From assembly GCA_910584575.1 (NCBI GenBank), contig CAJUBG010000006.1, forward strand, positions 1-64,000: a stretch of 64,000 bases of DNA, written 5' to 3'. The translations under genes were made by a program, and so were the position numbers. Source of the stretch: an uncultured Dorea sp. (lineage in GTDB: Bacteria > Bacillota > Clostridia > Lachnospirales > Lachnospiraceae). The notes beneath the pieces are model-generated. The model was not told the origin of the DNA, searched no databases, and saw only the letters and a list, made by a program, of their open reading frames with translations. This document shows, in pieces, positions 41,550 through 50,527 of the stretch (position 1 is the first letter of the stretch; each line of letters begins with the position of its first letter).

Positions 41550-42929
41550 TTGCCAATGTATGACGTATTAATTAAAAATGGTAAGATTGTTACGGCAGAT
41601 GCCATAACAGAAGGTAATATAGCAATCAAGGACGGCAGGATTGCAGCGGTTCTGACCAAAGGGGAGGAGCCGGAGGCGGCAGACGTGATTGAGGCGGCAG
41701 GGAAATACGTATTCCCAGGGGCGATTGACACCCATGCCCATCTAAACGACCCTGGCTTCGAGTGGCGCGAGGACTATGAGCATGGTACGGCTGCCGCGGC
41801 TCTCGGCGGATATACCACGGTAATTGATATGCCTCTCCAGAACGACCCATGTATGACGGATGCGAAAGCATTTGACTTTAAAGAGAATAAGGTTTCTCCC
41901 AACGCGTATGTTGATTACTGCTTCTGGGGCGGCCTTACCAGCTATAATTTTGGCGACTTAAAGGATTTGGATGAGAAGGGCTGCGTATCCTTCAAGTCCT
42001 TCATCGGGCCGGTTTCTCCGGATTACGAGTCGCTGAACTATGGCCAGGCAATGGAGGCCATGGACATTATCAAGGAATTTGACGGACGGGCAGGCTTCCA
42101 CTGTGAAGACTACGCGATTATCAAGAACCAGGAAAAGAGAATGAAGGAGGCCGGACGCAACGACTGGAAAGCCTTCCTTGAGTCCCGCCCTGTGGTTGCG
42201 GAGATTGTTGCTACGGACGCGATTATTGAGATTGCCAAGGCGACGGGATGTAAGGCTCATATCTGCCATGTTTCCCATCCGGCGGTTGCGAAGAAGATTA
42301 AGGCGGCCCAGGACGAGGGGTACGATATTACGGCTGAGACCTGTACTCATTACCTGACCTTCAGTAATGAAGACGTAATCGAAAAAGGGCCTCTTTACAA
42401 GTGCGCGCCAATTCTTCAGCCAAAAGAGGCGGTAGAGGAGATGTGGGAGTATGTGAAGGCCGGCGTATTCAGCGGAATCGCTTCCGACCATTCGCCATGC
42501 TCATATGACGAGAAATTTAACGAGATTCTTGGCAATAAGATTGAGACGGTATTCGACGTATGGGGCGGATGTTCTGGTATCCAGAGTGGTTTCCAGGCGG
42601 CGTTTAGCGAGGGCGTTGTGAAGCGCGGCGTATGCCCGACGGTGCTTGCCAATGCTATGTCCGTACTTCCGGCAAAGGCATTTGGCATCTATGGCAGGAA
42701 GGGTGACATTAAGCCGGGATTTGACGCAGACCTTTTGATTGTAGACCCAGAGAAAGAGTGGGAGATTACAGAGGATTCCCTTCTTTATGTGAATAAGATT
42801 TCGGCCTTTGTGGGGCTTAAGGGCAAAGGACTTCCGGTTATGACTCTTGTACGCGGAAATGTAATCGCAAAGGACGGTAAGGTTGTTGCCAAGAAGGGCG
42901 TAGGGGAACTGGTGAAAAAACTCAAATAA
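41550..42929 (+). CDS. allB: Allantoinase-like cyclic amidohydrolase, paralogue 2
   Basis: A 459-residue allantoinase-family enzyme that should open the hydantoin ring of allantoin to give allantoate. Zinc residues are His60, His62, carboxylated Lys147 (SFKSF), His182 (FHCED), His238 (CHVSH) and Asp311 (SDHSPC). The SDHSPC and GGLTSYN segments are closer to E. coli AllB (SDHSPC, GGLVSYN) than those of paralogue 1, so this copy is the better allantoinase candidate. It starts 11 bases after the first permease stop, with an AGGAGG site overlapping that gap. Confidence 0.87.
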   Translation: MPMYDVLIKNGKIVTADAITEGNIAIKDGRIAAVLTKGEEPEAADVIEAAGKYVFPGAIDTHAHLNDPGFEWREDYEHGTAAAALGGYTTVIDMPLQNDPCMTDAKAFDFKENKVSPNAYVDYCFWGGLTSYNFGDLKDLDEKGCVSFKSFIGPVSPDYESLNYGQAMEAMDIIKEFDGRAGFHCEDYAIIKNQEKRMKEAGRNDWKAFLESRPVVAEIVATDAIIEIAKATGCKAHICHVSHPAVAKKIKAAQDEGYDITAETCTHYLTFSNEDVIEKGPLYKCAPILQPKEAVEEMWEYVKAGVFSGIASDHSPCSYDEKFNEILGNKIETVFDVWGGCSGIQSGFQAAFSEGVVKRGVCPTVLANAMSVLPAKAFGIYGRKGDIKPGFDADLLIVDPEKEWEITEDSLLYVNKISAFVGLKGKGLPVMTLVRGNVIAKDGKVVAKKGVGELVKKLK

Positions 42930-42946
42930 ATAAGGAGAGTGAAAGT

Positions 42947-44308
42947 ATGGGGATAGTTGATAACAAAAATCTGAATCCGGATCTTGTCAAAGATGTTGAT
43001 CCGGATTTGCAGCCGACTAAGAAGCGTATCATGGGAACCTTATCCTATGCGGCAAGCTTCATGGGCGGATGTGTGTCAATCGGTACGTTTTCCATGGGCG
43101 CGGGACTAATCGGCGCCCTGACGGTAACACAGGCGATCCTTGCCATGGTAATCGGATGTCTGGTAATTGCCATTGCCCTTGCGGTAATCGGTGATTGCGG
43201 GCACACCTACGGTATTCCGTTTACCGTGCAGCTTAGAAGCAGCTTTGGAACGACGGGCGTTAAGATTCCCGGCATCCTGCGTGGGCTTCCGGCAATCGTA
43301 TGGTTTGGTTTCCAGAGTTGGGTAGGCGCGGGCGCCATCAACAGTTGTATGAACATCCTGTTCGGTGTCAGCAACCTTCCGGTTGTGTACGCGTTGTTTA
43401 CCCTTCTGCAGGTAGCCCTTGCAATCAAGGGATTTGAGGGGATTAAGTGGTTGGAGAATATTTCCTGCGTATTTATCATTGCAATCCTTGTCTATATGCT
43501 GTATGTGGTAAATACACAGTTTGCTTCGGAGATTGGAGACGTATTTTCAGGAATCAAAGGAACCTGGGGTATGCCGTTCTGGGCTGCGACCACCTCCTTC
43601 CTTGGAATTTATTCTACCATGATTATTAATGCATCTGACTACTCACGTAATGCGACAGATGACATTAAGCCTGTAAAAGCGGCAAGCATCTACACTATCG
43701 CAATCCTTCCTGTAACGCTGTTCATGGGTCTGATTGGCCTTCTTGTAACGGCTGCAACAGGAAACAGCGATCCGGTAGTGGTATTCTCTACCACAATGGG
43801 AAGCAAGTTCCTTACCATCGTGACCCTCTTGTTCATTGCGTTTGCACAGGTAACAACCAACGTACTGAACAATATCGTGCCTCCGGCATATGTATTGATG
43901 GAGTCCTTCAAAATGAAGTGGACCCACGCTACCATACTCGTAGGAGTTCTTTCCGCATGTGTAATGCCGTGGAAGCTGGTAACGGACGAGTCTGCGGCGG
44001 GCCTTAACCTGTTTACGCAGTTCTATTCCGCATTCCTTGGACCAATCTTTGCGGTTATGGCTGTGGATTACTTCATCCTCCGCAAGAAGAAGCTGGATAT
44101 CAACGATATGTATGATAAGCAGGGCTGCTTCAAGGGTATCAACTGGGCGGCGGTGATTGCCATTATTTTCGGCTCTTTATGCTCGCTTTTGGTAATGCAG
44201 TTGTCCTGGTATGTAAGCCTCATTCCGACAGGAGTTGCTTACTATCTGCTGATGAAGATGATGCCGGCGTCAAAGTCCTTCTGTAAGGGAACGATTTTTG
44301 AAAAATAG
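42947..44308 (+). CDS. NCS1 family allantoin/hydantoin permease, paralogue 2
   Basis: A 453-residue NCS1 permease of about twelve helices. It has RGLPAIVWFGFQSWVGAGAINS in the substrate region, NASDYSRNATDD after helix 6 and NNIVPPAYVLMES after helix 8. It resembles paralogue 1 along its length but differs at several motif positions. It is the last gene of the allB1 operon, which therefore alternates amidohydrolase-permease-amidohydrolase-permease. A strong terminator follows. Confidence 0.88.
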   Translation: MGIVDNKNLNPDLVKDVDPDLQPTKKRIMGTLSYAASFMGGCVSIGTFSMGAGLIGALTVTQAILAMVIGCLVIAIALAVIGDCGHTYGIPFTVQLRSSFGTTGVKIPGILRGLPAIVWFGFQSWVGAGAINSCMNILFGVSNLPVVYALFTLLQVALAIKGFEGIKWLENISCVFIIAILVYMLYVVNTQFASEIGDVFSGIKGTWGMPFWAATTSFLGIYSTMIINASDYSRNATDDIKPVKAASIYTIAILPVTLFMGLIGLLVTAATGNSDPVVVFSTTMGSKFLTIVTLLFIAFAQVTTNVLNNIVPPAYVLMESFKMKWTHATILVGVLSACVMPWKLVTDESAAGLNLFTQFYSAFLGPIFAVMAVDYFILRKKKLDINDMYDKQGCFKGINWAAVIAIIFGSLCSLLVMQLSWYVSLIPTGVAYYLLMKMMPASKSFCKGTIFEK

Positions 44309-44320
44309 AATTATTTTAGA

Positions 44321-44351
44321 AGGAGAGCTCTGGAGGGAGCTCTCCTTTTTT
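44321..44351 (+). terminator. Terminator of the allB/permease operon
   Basis: AGGAGAGCTC (44321-44330) pairs with GAGCTCTCCT (44337-44346), followed by six T. Confidence 0.9.
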
Positions 44352-44372
44352 GCAGCTATGCCCCGAAGAACC

Positions 44373-45260
44373 TTACTCGCGGGGCAGTTTTAATTCCAGG
44401 AACTTAAGGGTTGCCTCCAAAAGCCTTGTTGTAACGGGATTCTTCTCATCGCGGTCAAAATCGTGCAGGTTGTGGGACGCGACGAACCGCTGCGCGCGAA
44501 AACGGTTGCACAACTCCAGAAATTCAGAATAGGGAACATCCGTATCTCCCGTACTGTGGGCGCAGAATAGGGGACAGGGCAGTTTTTCACAGGTGCGCAG
44601 GGTGTAATCCAGGTAGAAGAATTTCTGCCGCCCTGCGTAAATCAAGTCAAGCCAATTCCCCTGCTGTCTCGCATACACATAGACGCTGTAATGGGTGTCC
44701 AGGCTTCCGTCTGTATGTATGTCTGGGGGGACAGCCTTAAGGGCTGATTCGCTGACGGCGGGGAGTGTGTTGTAGTAATTGCTTGGCGTCAAGAACCACC
44801 CGTCGCACAGGAAGCCATATCCGTAATAGGAGAGGATGCCGGCAGGTTTTTTGTCAGTTTTTCCGTGGGCAGCCGCAAGCAGGCAAAGGTAGGCCCCCGC
44901 AGAACGTCCCCACAGGAAGTAGGGGAGTGGCTCGCGGGAATTGTTTGCCACGTCTTCCAAATAGAGCGAAAAATGCCCGATATAATGGTTGATGGAGGCG
45001 CAGACGTCCTCAAGGATTAAATCCAGCTTCGCGGACGGCGCAAGAGGGTAATCGAAAGCGATAACAGGATATCCGTTCTCCGTCAGCAGATGTAAGTGAA
45101 GCTCTGGTAAATCGGTTCTTGAGCCGTATAATAATCCGCCGCCGTGGAAATATAAGATACAGGCTTTTGCCTTTACCTCCGTATCGTAATAAATATTGGC
45201 ATGTTTTTTACAATACGCACATGGGATTGATATTTCTCTGGTTTGCAGCATATAAAACAA
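44373..45260 (-). CDS. Alpha/beta hydrolase, hormone-sensitive-lipase-like
   Basis: A 295-residue alpha/beta hydrolase. The oxyanion motif is FHGGGLLYG (near residue 40), the nucleophile serine lies in LWGRSAGAYLCL (GxSxG, near 118), and probable partners are Asp in GDTDVPYSEF and His in HNLHDFDRDEK near the C terminus. It has no signal peptide. It is on the minus strand inside the ureide island, divergent from allE. No known step of allantoin breakdown calls for it, so it may cleave an ester or amide precursor or be unrelated. Confidence 0.8.
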   Translation of the reverse strand: MFYMLQTREISIPCAYCKKHANIYYDTEVKAKACILYFHGGGLLYGSRTDLPELHLHLLTENGYPVIAFDYPLAPSAKLDLILEDVCASINHYIGHFSLYLEDVANNSREPLPYFLWGRSAGAYLCLLAAAHGKTDKKPAGILSYYGYGFLCDGWFLTPSNYYNTLPAVSESALKAVPPDIHTDGSLDTHYSVYVYARQQGNWLDLIYAGRQKFFYLDYTLRTCEKLPCPLFCAHSTGDTDVPYSEFLELCNRFRAQRFVASHNLHDFDRDEKNPVTTRLLEATLKFLELKLPRE

Positions 45261-45573
45261 CTCCTTCCATAGTATTAAAAAGTGGTTGAACGCAAAGCGT
45301 AAAAATTTAATCAGATTGTTTAATAATTAACAAGATGCAGGACATAAAACTGTCTTGCCAATAAATACCAGTATACCACAAAAATGATTGGGTTCAAGAG
45401 TAAAAATCACAGAAATCTCCTGCTAAAATAGACAAAATAAAAGGTTCAGATTTGTCTAAAATGTCAATGGAAATTTTCTGTTGGAAATGTCATAATATAT
45501 GCATAAAAACCGGTTGACCACAACGACCAAAAACTATTTAATTTATTAATTTCAAGAAAGTGAGGGACTAACA
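45261..45573. promoter_or_regulatory. Divergent control region between the hydrolase and allE, with candidate GntR operator
   Basis: An AT-rich 313-base gap. ACCGGTTGACCACA (45509-45522) contains the octamer GGTTGACC found before allB1. A possible -10 TAATAT (45493-45498) lies 11 bases upstream of it, the same geometry as at allB1, but no good -35 is seen. A related GTGGTTGAACG sits at 45282-45292 near the hydrolase start. No riboswitch or terminator was recognised. Confidence 0.45.
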
Positions 45574-46368
45574 ATGAGTTACTTAAACAACCAGGTTGGC
45601 TACCGTGATGAGCTGTTGCAGACACGTTCCATTATCAAGAAGGAGAATTGGGTGCTCCTTGAACCAGACGGGCTTGTAAAGAATGCAATCCCAGGTTATG
45701 TGAATTGTGACGTGACGATTCTTGGTTCTCCTGCAATGGGGGCTTCTTTTGCAGACTATCTCGTAACCGCACATGCAGGCGGCAAGAAGGACGGAATCGG
45801 CGGAGACGGGATTGAGACATTCCTTTATGTAATTGAGGGAGAGGTTACGGTAAAGAATGGGGATAAAGAAGCCGAGCTTACACAGGGCGGGTATATTTAC
45901 TCACCAGAGGATAAGCCGGTATCTTTCGAGAATAAGAGCAGTGCAGACACAAAGATTTACCTGTACAGACGCAGGTATGAGAAGGTAGAAGGTTTTAGCG
46001 CCCACACCATCGTTGGAAATGCCAATGAGTTAGAGTGGATTTCCTATGAGGGAATGGAGAACTGCTATATCCAGAACTTCCTTCCAACGGATGACTTTGG
46101 ATTTGATATGAATATGCATATTCTCAAGTTCCACATCGGCGCTTCCCACGGCTATATCGAGACGCATGTACAGGAGCATGGAATGTTATTTCTGTCTGGA
46201 AAAGCAATGTACAGACTGGACGAGGATTGGGTGCCGCTTAAGAAGGGCGACTATGTATTCATGGACGCATACTGCCCGCAGGCATGCTATGCGGTAGGTG
46301 ACGAGGGACGTGAGGAGGTCCTGACATACATCTACTCCAAAGACTGCAACAGAGACGTTGCGCTGTAA
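45574..46368 (+). CDS. allE: (S)-ureidoglycine aminohydrolase
   Basis: A 264-residue bicupin enzyme, close to E. coli AllE (YlbA, 261 residues) from end to end. Shared stretches include GYRDELLQTRSIIK, LLEPDGLVKNAIPGY, GIETFLYVIEGE, DFGFDMNMHIL, ASHGYIETHVQEHG and the C-terminal YIYSKDCNRDVAL. The second cupin carries the metal residues (His and Glu of ETHVQEHG). It converts (S)-ureidoglycine, the product of AllC, to (S)-ureidoglycolate and ammonia. It heads the operon allE-allD-allFG-allK and its neighbours. Confidence 0.95.
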   Translation: MSYLNNQVGYRDELLQTRSIIKKENWVLLEPDGLVKNAIPGYVNCDVTILGSPAMGASFADYLVTAHAGGKKDGIGGDGIETFLYVIEGEVTVKNGDKEAELTQGGYIYSPEDKPVSFENKSSADTKIYLYRRRYEKVEGFSAHTIVGNANELEWISYEGMENCYIQNFLPTDDFGFDMNMHILKFHIGASHGYIETHVQEHGMLFLSGKAMYRLDEDWVPLKKGDYVFMDAYCPQACYAVGDEGREEVLTYIYSKDCNRDVAL

Positions 46369-46416
46369 AATGCACCAGGGCATAGCGAAAAAATATATAA
46401 GGATGGTGGGGACACA

Positions 46417-47469
46417 ATGAAGCTTTCAAGGGATGAATTAAAAGGTTTAATGAAAAATAAATTAATGCAGGCAGGTTTAAAGGAAGAACATGCCGAGCAG
46501 ACAGCAGAGATTCTTACGTGGTCACATGAGAGAGGGTATGCTTCCCACGGTGCAGTACGTGTGGAGTATTACAGCGAGAGAATTGCGAAGGGCGGTATCA
46601 CAAACGACCCGAACATTACATGGAAACAGACAGGCCCTTGCTCTGGAATCATGGACGGAGATAACGGAATCGGTTACTGGGTAGCGACAAAGGCTACGGA
46701 GAAGGCAATCGAGATCGCAAAAGAAAATGGCGTGGCTATCGTTGGTATGGCGAACATTTCGCACACAGGCTCTATCGGATACTACACAGAGATGTGCGCC
46801 AAGGCAGGTCTTGCGGCAATCACATTCTGCCAGTCCGACCCCATGGCAGTTCCATACGGCGGAACAGAGCCGTACTACGGAACCAATCCAATCTCATTTG
46901 CGGCTCCTACGGCAGACGAGCGCAACGTGGTATTCGATATGGCTACTACCGTTCAGGCATGGGGCAAGATTCTTGACAAGCGTTCCCAGGGCGCACAGAT
47001 TCCGGCTGACTGGGCAGTAGACGAGAACGGTGAGCCTGTGACAGACCCGCATAAAGTAAACGCCCTGACACCAATCGCAGGCGCCAAGGGATACGGCCTG
47101 ATGATGATGGTAGACGTGTTCTCCGGCGTGCTTCTGGGAGTTCCCTTCGGAAAGCATGTAAGCTCTATGTACCATGATTGTTCAAAGGGGCGTGAGCTTG
47201 GACAGATGATTATCGTTATGGATCCGGAGAGATTCTGCGGCGCAGAGCAGTTTAAGAAGAATATGTCCCAGACCTGCGACGAGCTTGGCGAGATGAAGGC
47301 AGCGCCGGGCTACGGCAAGGTATATTATCCGGGCGAGAGAGCCGTTATGAGGAGAGATAAGGCATATGCATCAGGCGGAATCGAGGTCGTTGACGAGTTA
47401 GTTGAATATCTTAAGGGCGACGCGGTTCATTTCAATAGATATGACCACAAGAACAGATTTGCAGATTAA
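46417..47469 (+). CDS. allD: Ureidoglycolate dehydrogenase (NAD+)
   Basis: A 350-residue member of the LDH2/MDH2 (malate/L-sulfolactate dehydrogenase-like) family, the same length as E. coli AllD (349). Matching stretches are SHGAVRVEYYSERIAKGG, CQSDPMAVPYGGTEPYYGTNP, FDMATTVQAWGK and KGYGLMMMVDVFSGVLLGVPFG. It oxidises (S)-ureidoglycolate to oxalurate with NAD+, the redox step of anaerobic allantoin use. The NADH formed must be reoxidised, which may concern the ETF genes in the same island. It lies between allE and the allFG fusion. Confidence 0.94.
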   Translation: MKLSRDELKGLMKNKLMQAGLKEEHAEQTAEILTWSHERGYASHGAVRVEYYSERIAKGGITNDPNITWKQTGPCSGIMDGDNGIGYWVATKATEKAIEIAKENGVAIVGMANISHTGSIGYYTEMCAKAGLAAITFCQSDPMAVPYGGTEPYYGTNPISFAAPTADERNVVFDMATTVQAWGKILDKRSQGAQIPADWAVDENGEPVTDPHKVNALTPIAGAKGYGLMMMVDVFSGVLLGVPFGKHVSSMYHDCSKGRELGQMIIVMDPERFCGAEQFKKNMSQTCDELGEMKAAPGYGKVYYPGERAVMRRDKAYASGGIEVVDELVEYLKGDAVHFNRYDHKNRFAD

Positions 47470-47499
47470 TCAATTTTCTGATTCAGAAAGGGAAAAAAC

Positions 47500-50400
47500 A
47501 TGTTAAAAACAGTTGTTAAAAAAGGAAGTTATCAGGACTCGGTAGTTCTCATGCTTCTGACCAATGAGATTTCTACAATCGAGGGAGTAAAGAAGGTTTC
47601 CATTATGATGGCGACTCCGGCAAACAAGGACATCTTTAAGCAGAGTGGCCTTGATACGGATGAGCTTATGAGCGCCAGCGCCAACGATATGGTAGTCGTT
47701 GCGGACATCGACGACGATAGCCTGTTAGATACCATTATGGAGCAGGTAGAAGTATTCCTTAAGAAGCAGTCCGCTGCAAGCGAAGGAAAGAAGGGTACAG
47801 AGAGCGTGAAGTCCTGGGACAAGGCGCTTGCGAAGATGCCGGAGGCGAACCTTGCAGTTATCTCCATTCCTGGGGCATATGCCGCGCTGGAGGCTGACCG
47901 CGCATTGGACGAGGGCCTGAATGTATTCATGTTCAGCGATAACGTAACGATTGAGGACGAGAAGGCGTTAAAGGAGAAGGCTCATGCGAAGGGGCTTGCA
48001 GTTATGGGCCCTGACTGCGGAACCGGAATTATCCAGAGCGTGCCGGTTGCATTTACCAACAACGTAGCGCCCGGCTCTATCGGAATCATTGGCGCGTCAG
48101 GAACAGGTATCCAGGAATTGACCACCATCATTGACAGACTGGGCGAGGGCGTGACCAACGCAATCGGTATCGGCGGACGTGACCTGAATGCAAAGATTGG
48201 CGGAATCACCATGATGGACATGATTGACGCCATGGAGGACGACGACGCTGTGAAGGTACTGGTAATCGTTTCCAAGCCGCCGGCAAAGGAGGTAAGGGAT
48301 ATGATCTCCGACAGGCTGTCTGACTTCAGTAAGCCGGTGGTTACCCTGTTCGTAGGCGAGAAGCCGGAGTATCATGAGGAGAACTTCTATCATGCGTACA
48401 CTCTGGATGAGGCGGCGCGTCTGGCTGTAAGCCTGGTTCGCGGCAAGGATGTACCGGAGGCAGAGATTGAGCTTGACGAGTCCACCTTCTACAAGGCAGA
48501 GGATAAGAAGACCATCAAGGCATACTATTCAGGCGGAACCCTTGCAAATGAGGCGGCGATGCTCATCAAGGATGCCATGAACTGTGAAGTTCCGCCGGAG
48601 GATATCGAAGGCTATATGCTTCAGTTGGACGGCAACGTAGTGGTTGACTTAGGAGACGATGCTTATACACAGGGCAAGCCTCATCCGATGATTGACCCTG
48701 CAAAGCGGATCGAGTGTATGCAGGAGGCGGTAGACGACGAGTCCACAGGCGTAGTGCTTCTTGACATCATGCTTGGATACGGCTCACATGCGGATATGGC
48801 CGGCTCTCTGATTCCGACTATCAAGGAGCTTCAGGCGAAAGCGGACGCAGCGGGAAGAAAGGTATTCTTTATCGCTACTGTCTGCGGAACCAGGAGAGAT
48901 TATCAGGGTTATGACGACGCTGTAAATAAATTAAAAGAAGCAGGCGTAATTGTCTGTGAAAACAATAAACTTGCCTGCCGCACAGCAATCCGCGCGATTG
49001 GCAGAGACTTCGACGAGCCGGCAAAGGAGATACGCCCGAAGAAGGTGGTAGAGGTTACAAAGGCTGCGCCGTCCGAGAAGCTGCGTGAGCTTCTGTCTGC
49101 GAAGCCGCGTATTATCAATATCGGCCTTAAGAGCTTCGCGGAGGTGGTAGAGCAGTTCGGCTGCGAGGTCGTACAGTACGACTGGATGCCGCCGGCAGGA
49201 GGTAATGTAGAGTTGATTAAGACTCTGAACTTCCTGAGAAATTACGAGGGAATCGACGAGCTGAACCGCGCGGTTATCGCGAAGGTGGTTGCAAGCCAGC
49301 CGGTACTTAAGGACAATGTACGTGCAAAGGAAGTGATTCCGGAGTTCGCAGAAAACGGCGGCAAGGTGATCCTTCACGCAGGCCCGCCGGTAGCTTACGA
49401 GAATATGCCAGATCCGATGCAGGGCTCTTGTGTCGGCGCGGTAATGTTCGAGGAGTGGGCGGATACAGAGGAAGAAGCAAGAAGGATGCTGGAGGGCGGA
49501 GAGATTAAGTTCATCCCATGCCACCACTGTAACGCGGTAGGCCCCATGGGAGGTATCACATCTCCGAACATGGCAGTCTTTGTAGTAGAGAACGAGACAG
49601 GCGGCAACAAGGCATACTGTACCATGAATGAAGGTATCGGTAAAGTTCTTCGTTTTGGCGCATACGACGAGGAAGTGGTAAACCGCCTGCGCTGGATGAG
49701 AGACGTTCTTGGCCCGACGCTTGGAAGGGCGCTTCGCTCTATGGAGAATGGCCTTGCAATCAATCCGTTGATTGCCAAAGCCGTAGCAATGGGAGACGAG
49801 TTCCATCAGAGAAATATCGCCGCGTCTCTGGCATTCTTAAAAGAGGTAGCGCCGATTATCACAGCCATGGAGATGGACGAGAAGGACCGTTACGACGTGA
49901 TTAAGTTCTTGGCTGACACAGACCAGTTCTTCTTAAATATCATGATGGCAACAGGAAAGGCTGTTATGGACGACGCAAGAAAGGATGCGGACGGCACCAT
50001 CGTTACCGCTATGTGCCGGAACGGTTATGAATTTGGTATCCGAATCGCAGGCATGGGCGACGAGTGGTTCACAGGTCCGGTAAATACACCTCAGGGACTC
50101 TACTTCACAGGTTATGACGCTGAGGATGCGTGTCCGGATATGGGAGACAGCGCAATCACAGAGACCTTTGGCGTGGGCGGTATGGCTATGATCGCAGCGC
50201 CGGCAGTAACGAGATTCGTAGGCGCCGGCGGCTATGAGGACGCCCTTCGCACCAGCAACGAGATGACGGAGATCTGTATCGACAGAAACCCGAACTTTAC
50301 GGTTCCGACATGGAATTTCCAGGGAATCTGCCTGGGTATTGACGCAAGGCTGGTCGTAGAGAAGGGAATCACTCCTGTCATCAACACAGGTATTGCCAAC

Positions 50401-50508
50401 AAGGTAGCAGGCAGAGGACAGATTGGCGCAGGCACCGTACATCCGCCAATCGAGTGCTTCGAGAAGGCTGTGAAGGCTTACGCTAAGAAGCTTGGCTTTG
50501 AAGCATAA
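47500..50508 (+). CDS. Fused FdrA-DUF1116 protein: AllF-AllG of oxamate carbamoyltransferase
   Basis: A 1002-residue protein joining two proteins that are separate in E. coli. Residues 1 to about 515 are FdrA (AllF), with a CoA-binding-like domain, GPDCGTG (170-176), GASGTGIQEL (198-207) and GIGGRDL (223-229). From about residue 530 to the end it is DUF1116 (YlbE, AllG), with DWMPPAGG, CHHCNAVGPMGGITSPNMAVF and a terminal GRGQIGAGTVHPPIECF. With AllH it should convert oxalurate and phosphate to oxamate and carbamoyl phosphate. The linker is short and charged (KPKKVVEVTKAAPSEK-like), and there is no stop or frameshift at the junction. Confidence 0.9.
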   Translation: MLKTVVKKGSYQDSVVLMLLTNEISTIEGVKKVSIMMATPANKDIFKQSGLDTDELMSASANDMVVVADIDDDSLLDTIMEQVEVFLKKQSAASEGKKGTESVKSWDKALAKMPEANLAVISIPGAYAALEADRALDEGLNVFMFSDNVTIEDEKALKEKAHAKGLAVMGPDCGTGIIQSVPVAFTNNVAPGSIGIIGASGTGIQELTTIIDRLGEGVTNAIGIGGRDLNAKIGGITMMDMIDAMEDDDAVKVLVIVSKPPAKEVRDMISDRLSDFSKPVVTLFVGEKPEYHEENFYHAYTLDEAARLAVSLVRGKDVPEAEIELDESTFYKAEDKKTIKAYYSGGTLANEAAMLIKDAMNCEVPPEDIEGYMLQLDGNVVVDLGDDAYTQGKPHPMIDPAKRIECMQEAVDDESTGVVLLDIMLGYGSHADMAGSLIPTIKELQAKADAAGRKVFFIATVCGTRRDYQGYDDAVNKLKEAGVIVCENNKLACRTAIRAIGRDFDEPAKEIRPKKVVEVTKAAPSEKLRELLSAKPRIINIGLKSFAEVVEQFGCEVVQYDWMPPAGGNVELIKTLNFLRNYEGIDELNRAVIAKVVASQPVLKDNVRAKEVIPEFAENGGKVILHAGPPVAYENMPDPMQGSCVGAVMFEEWADTEEEARRMLEGGEIKFIPCHHCNAVGPMGGITSPNMAVFVVENETGGNKAYCTMNEGIGKVLRFGAYDEEVVNRLRWMRDVLGPTLGRALRSMENGLAINPLIAKAVAMGDEFHQRNIAASLAFLKEVAPIITAMEMDEKDRYDVIKFLADTDQFFLNIMMATGKAVMDDARKDADGTIVTAMCRNGYEFGIRIAGMGDEWFTGPVNTPQGLYFTGYDAEDACPDMGDSAITETFGVGGMAMIAAPAVTRFVGAGGYEDALRTSNEMTEICIDRNPNFTVPTWNFQGICLGIDARLVVEKGITPVINTGIANKVAGRGQIGAGTVHPPIECFEKAVKAYAKKLGFEA

Positions 50509-50527
50509 GCAGAATAGGAGATATCTT

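Noticed and set aside
38764..42929. Hydantoin racemase/HyuA-type or dihydropyrimidinase pathway as the sole explanation
   Set aside because: Presence of allC, allE, allD, allF-allG, allH and carbamate kinase makes the allantoin-oxamate route the primary reading; hydantoins remain a possible second substrate.
48931..49806. 291-codon open frame on the minus strand inside the AllFG gene
   Set aside because: It lies wholly inside a strongly supported gene, has no ribosome site and reads as a Cys/His/Arg-rich antisense shadow.
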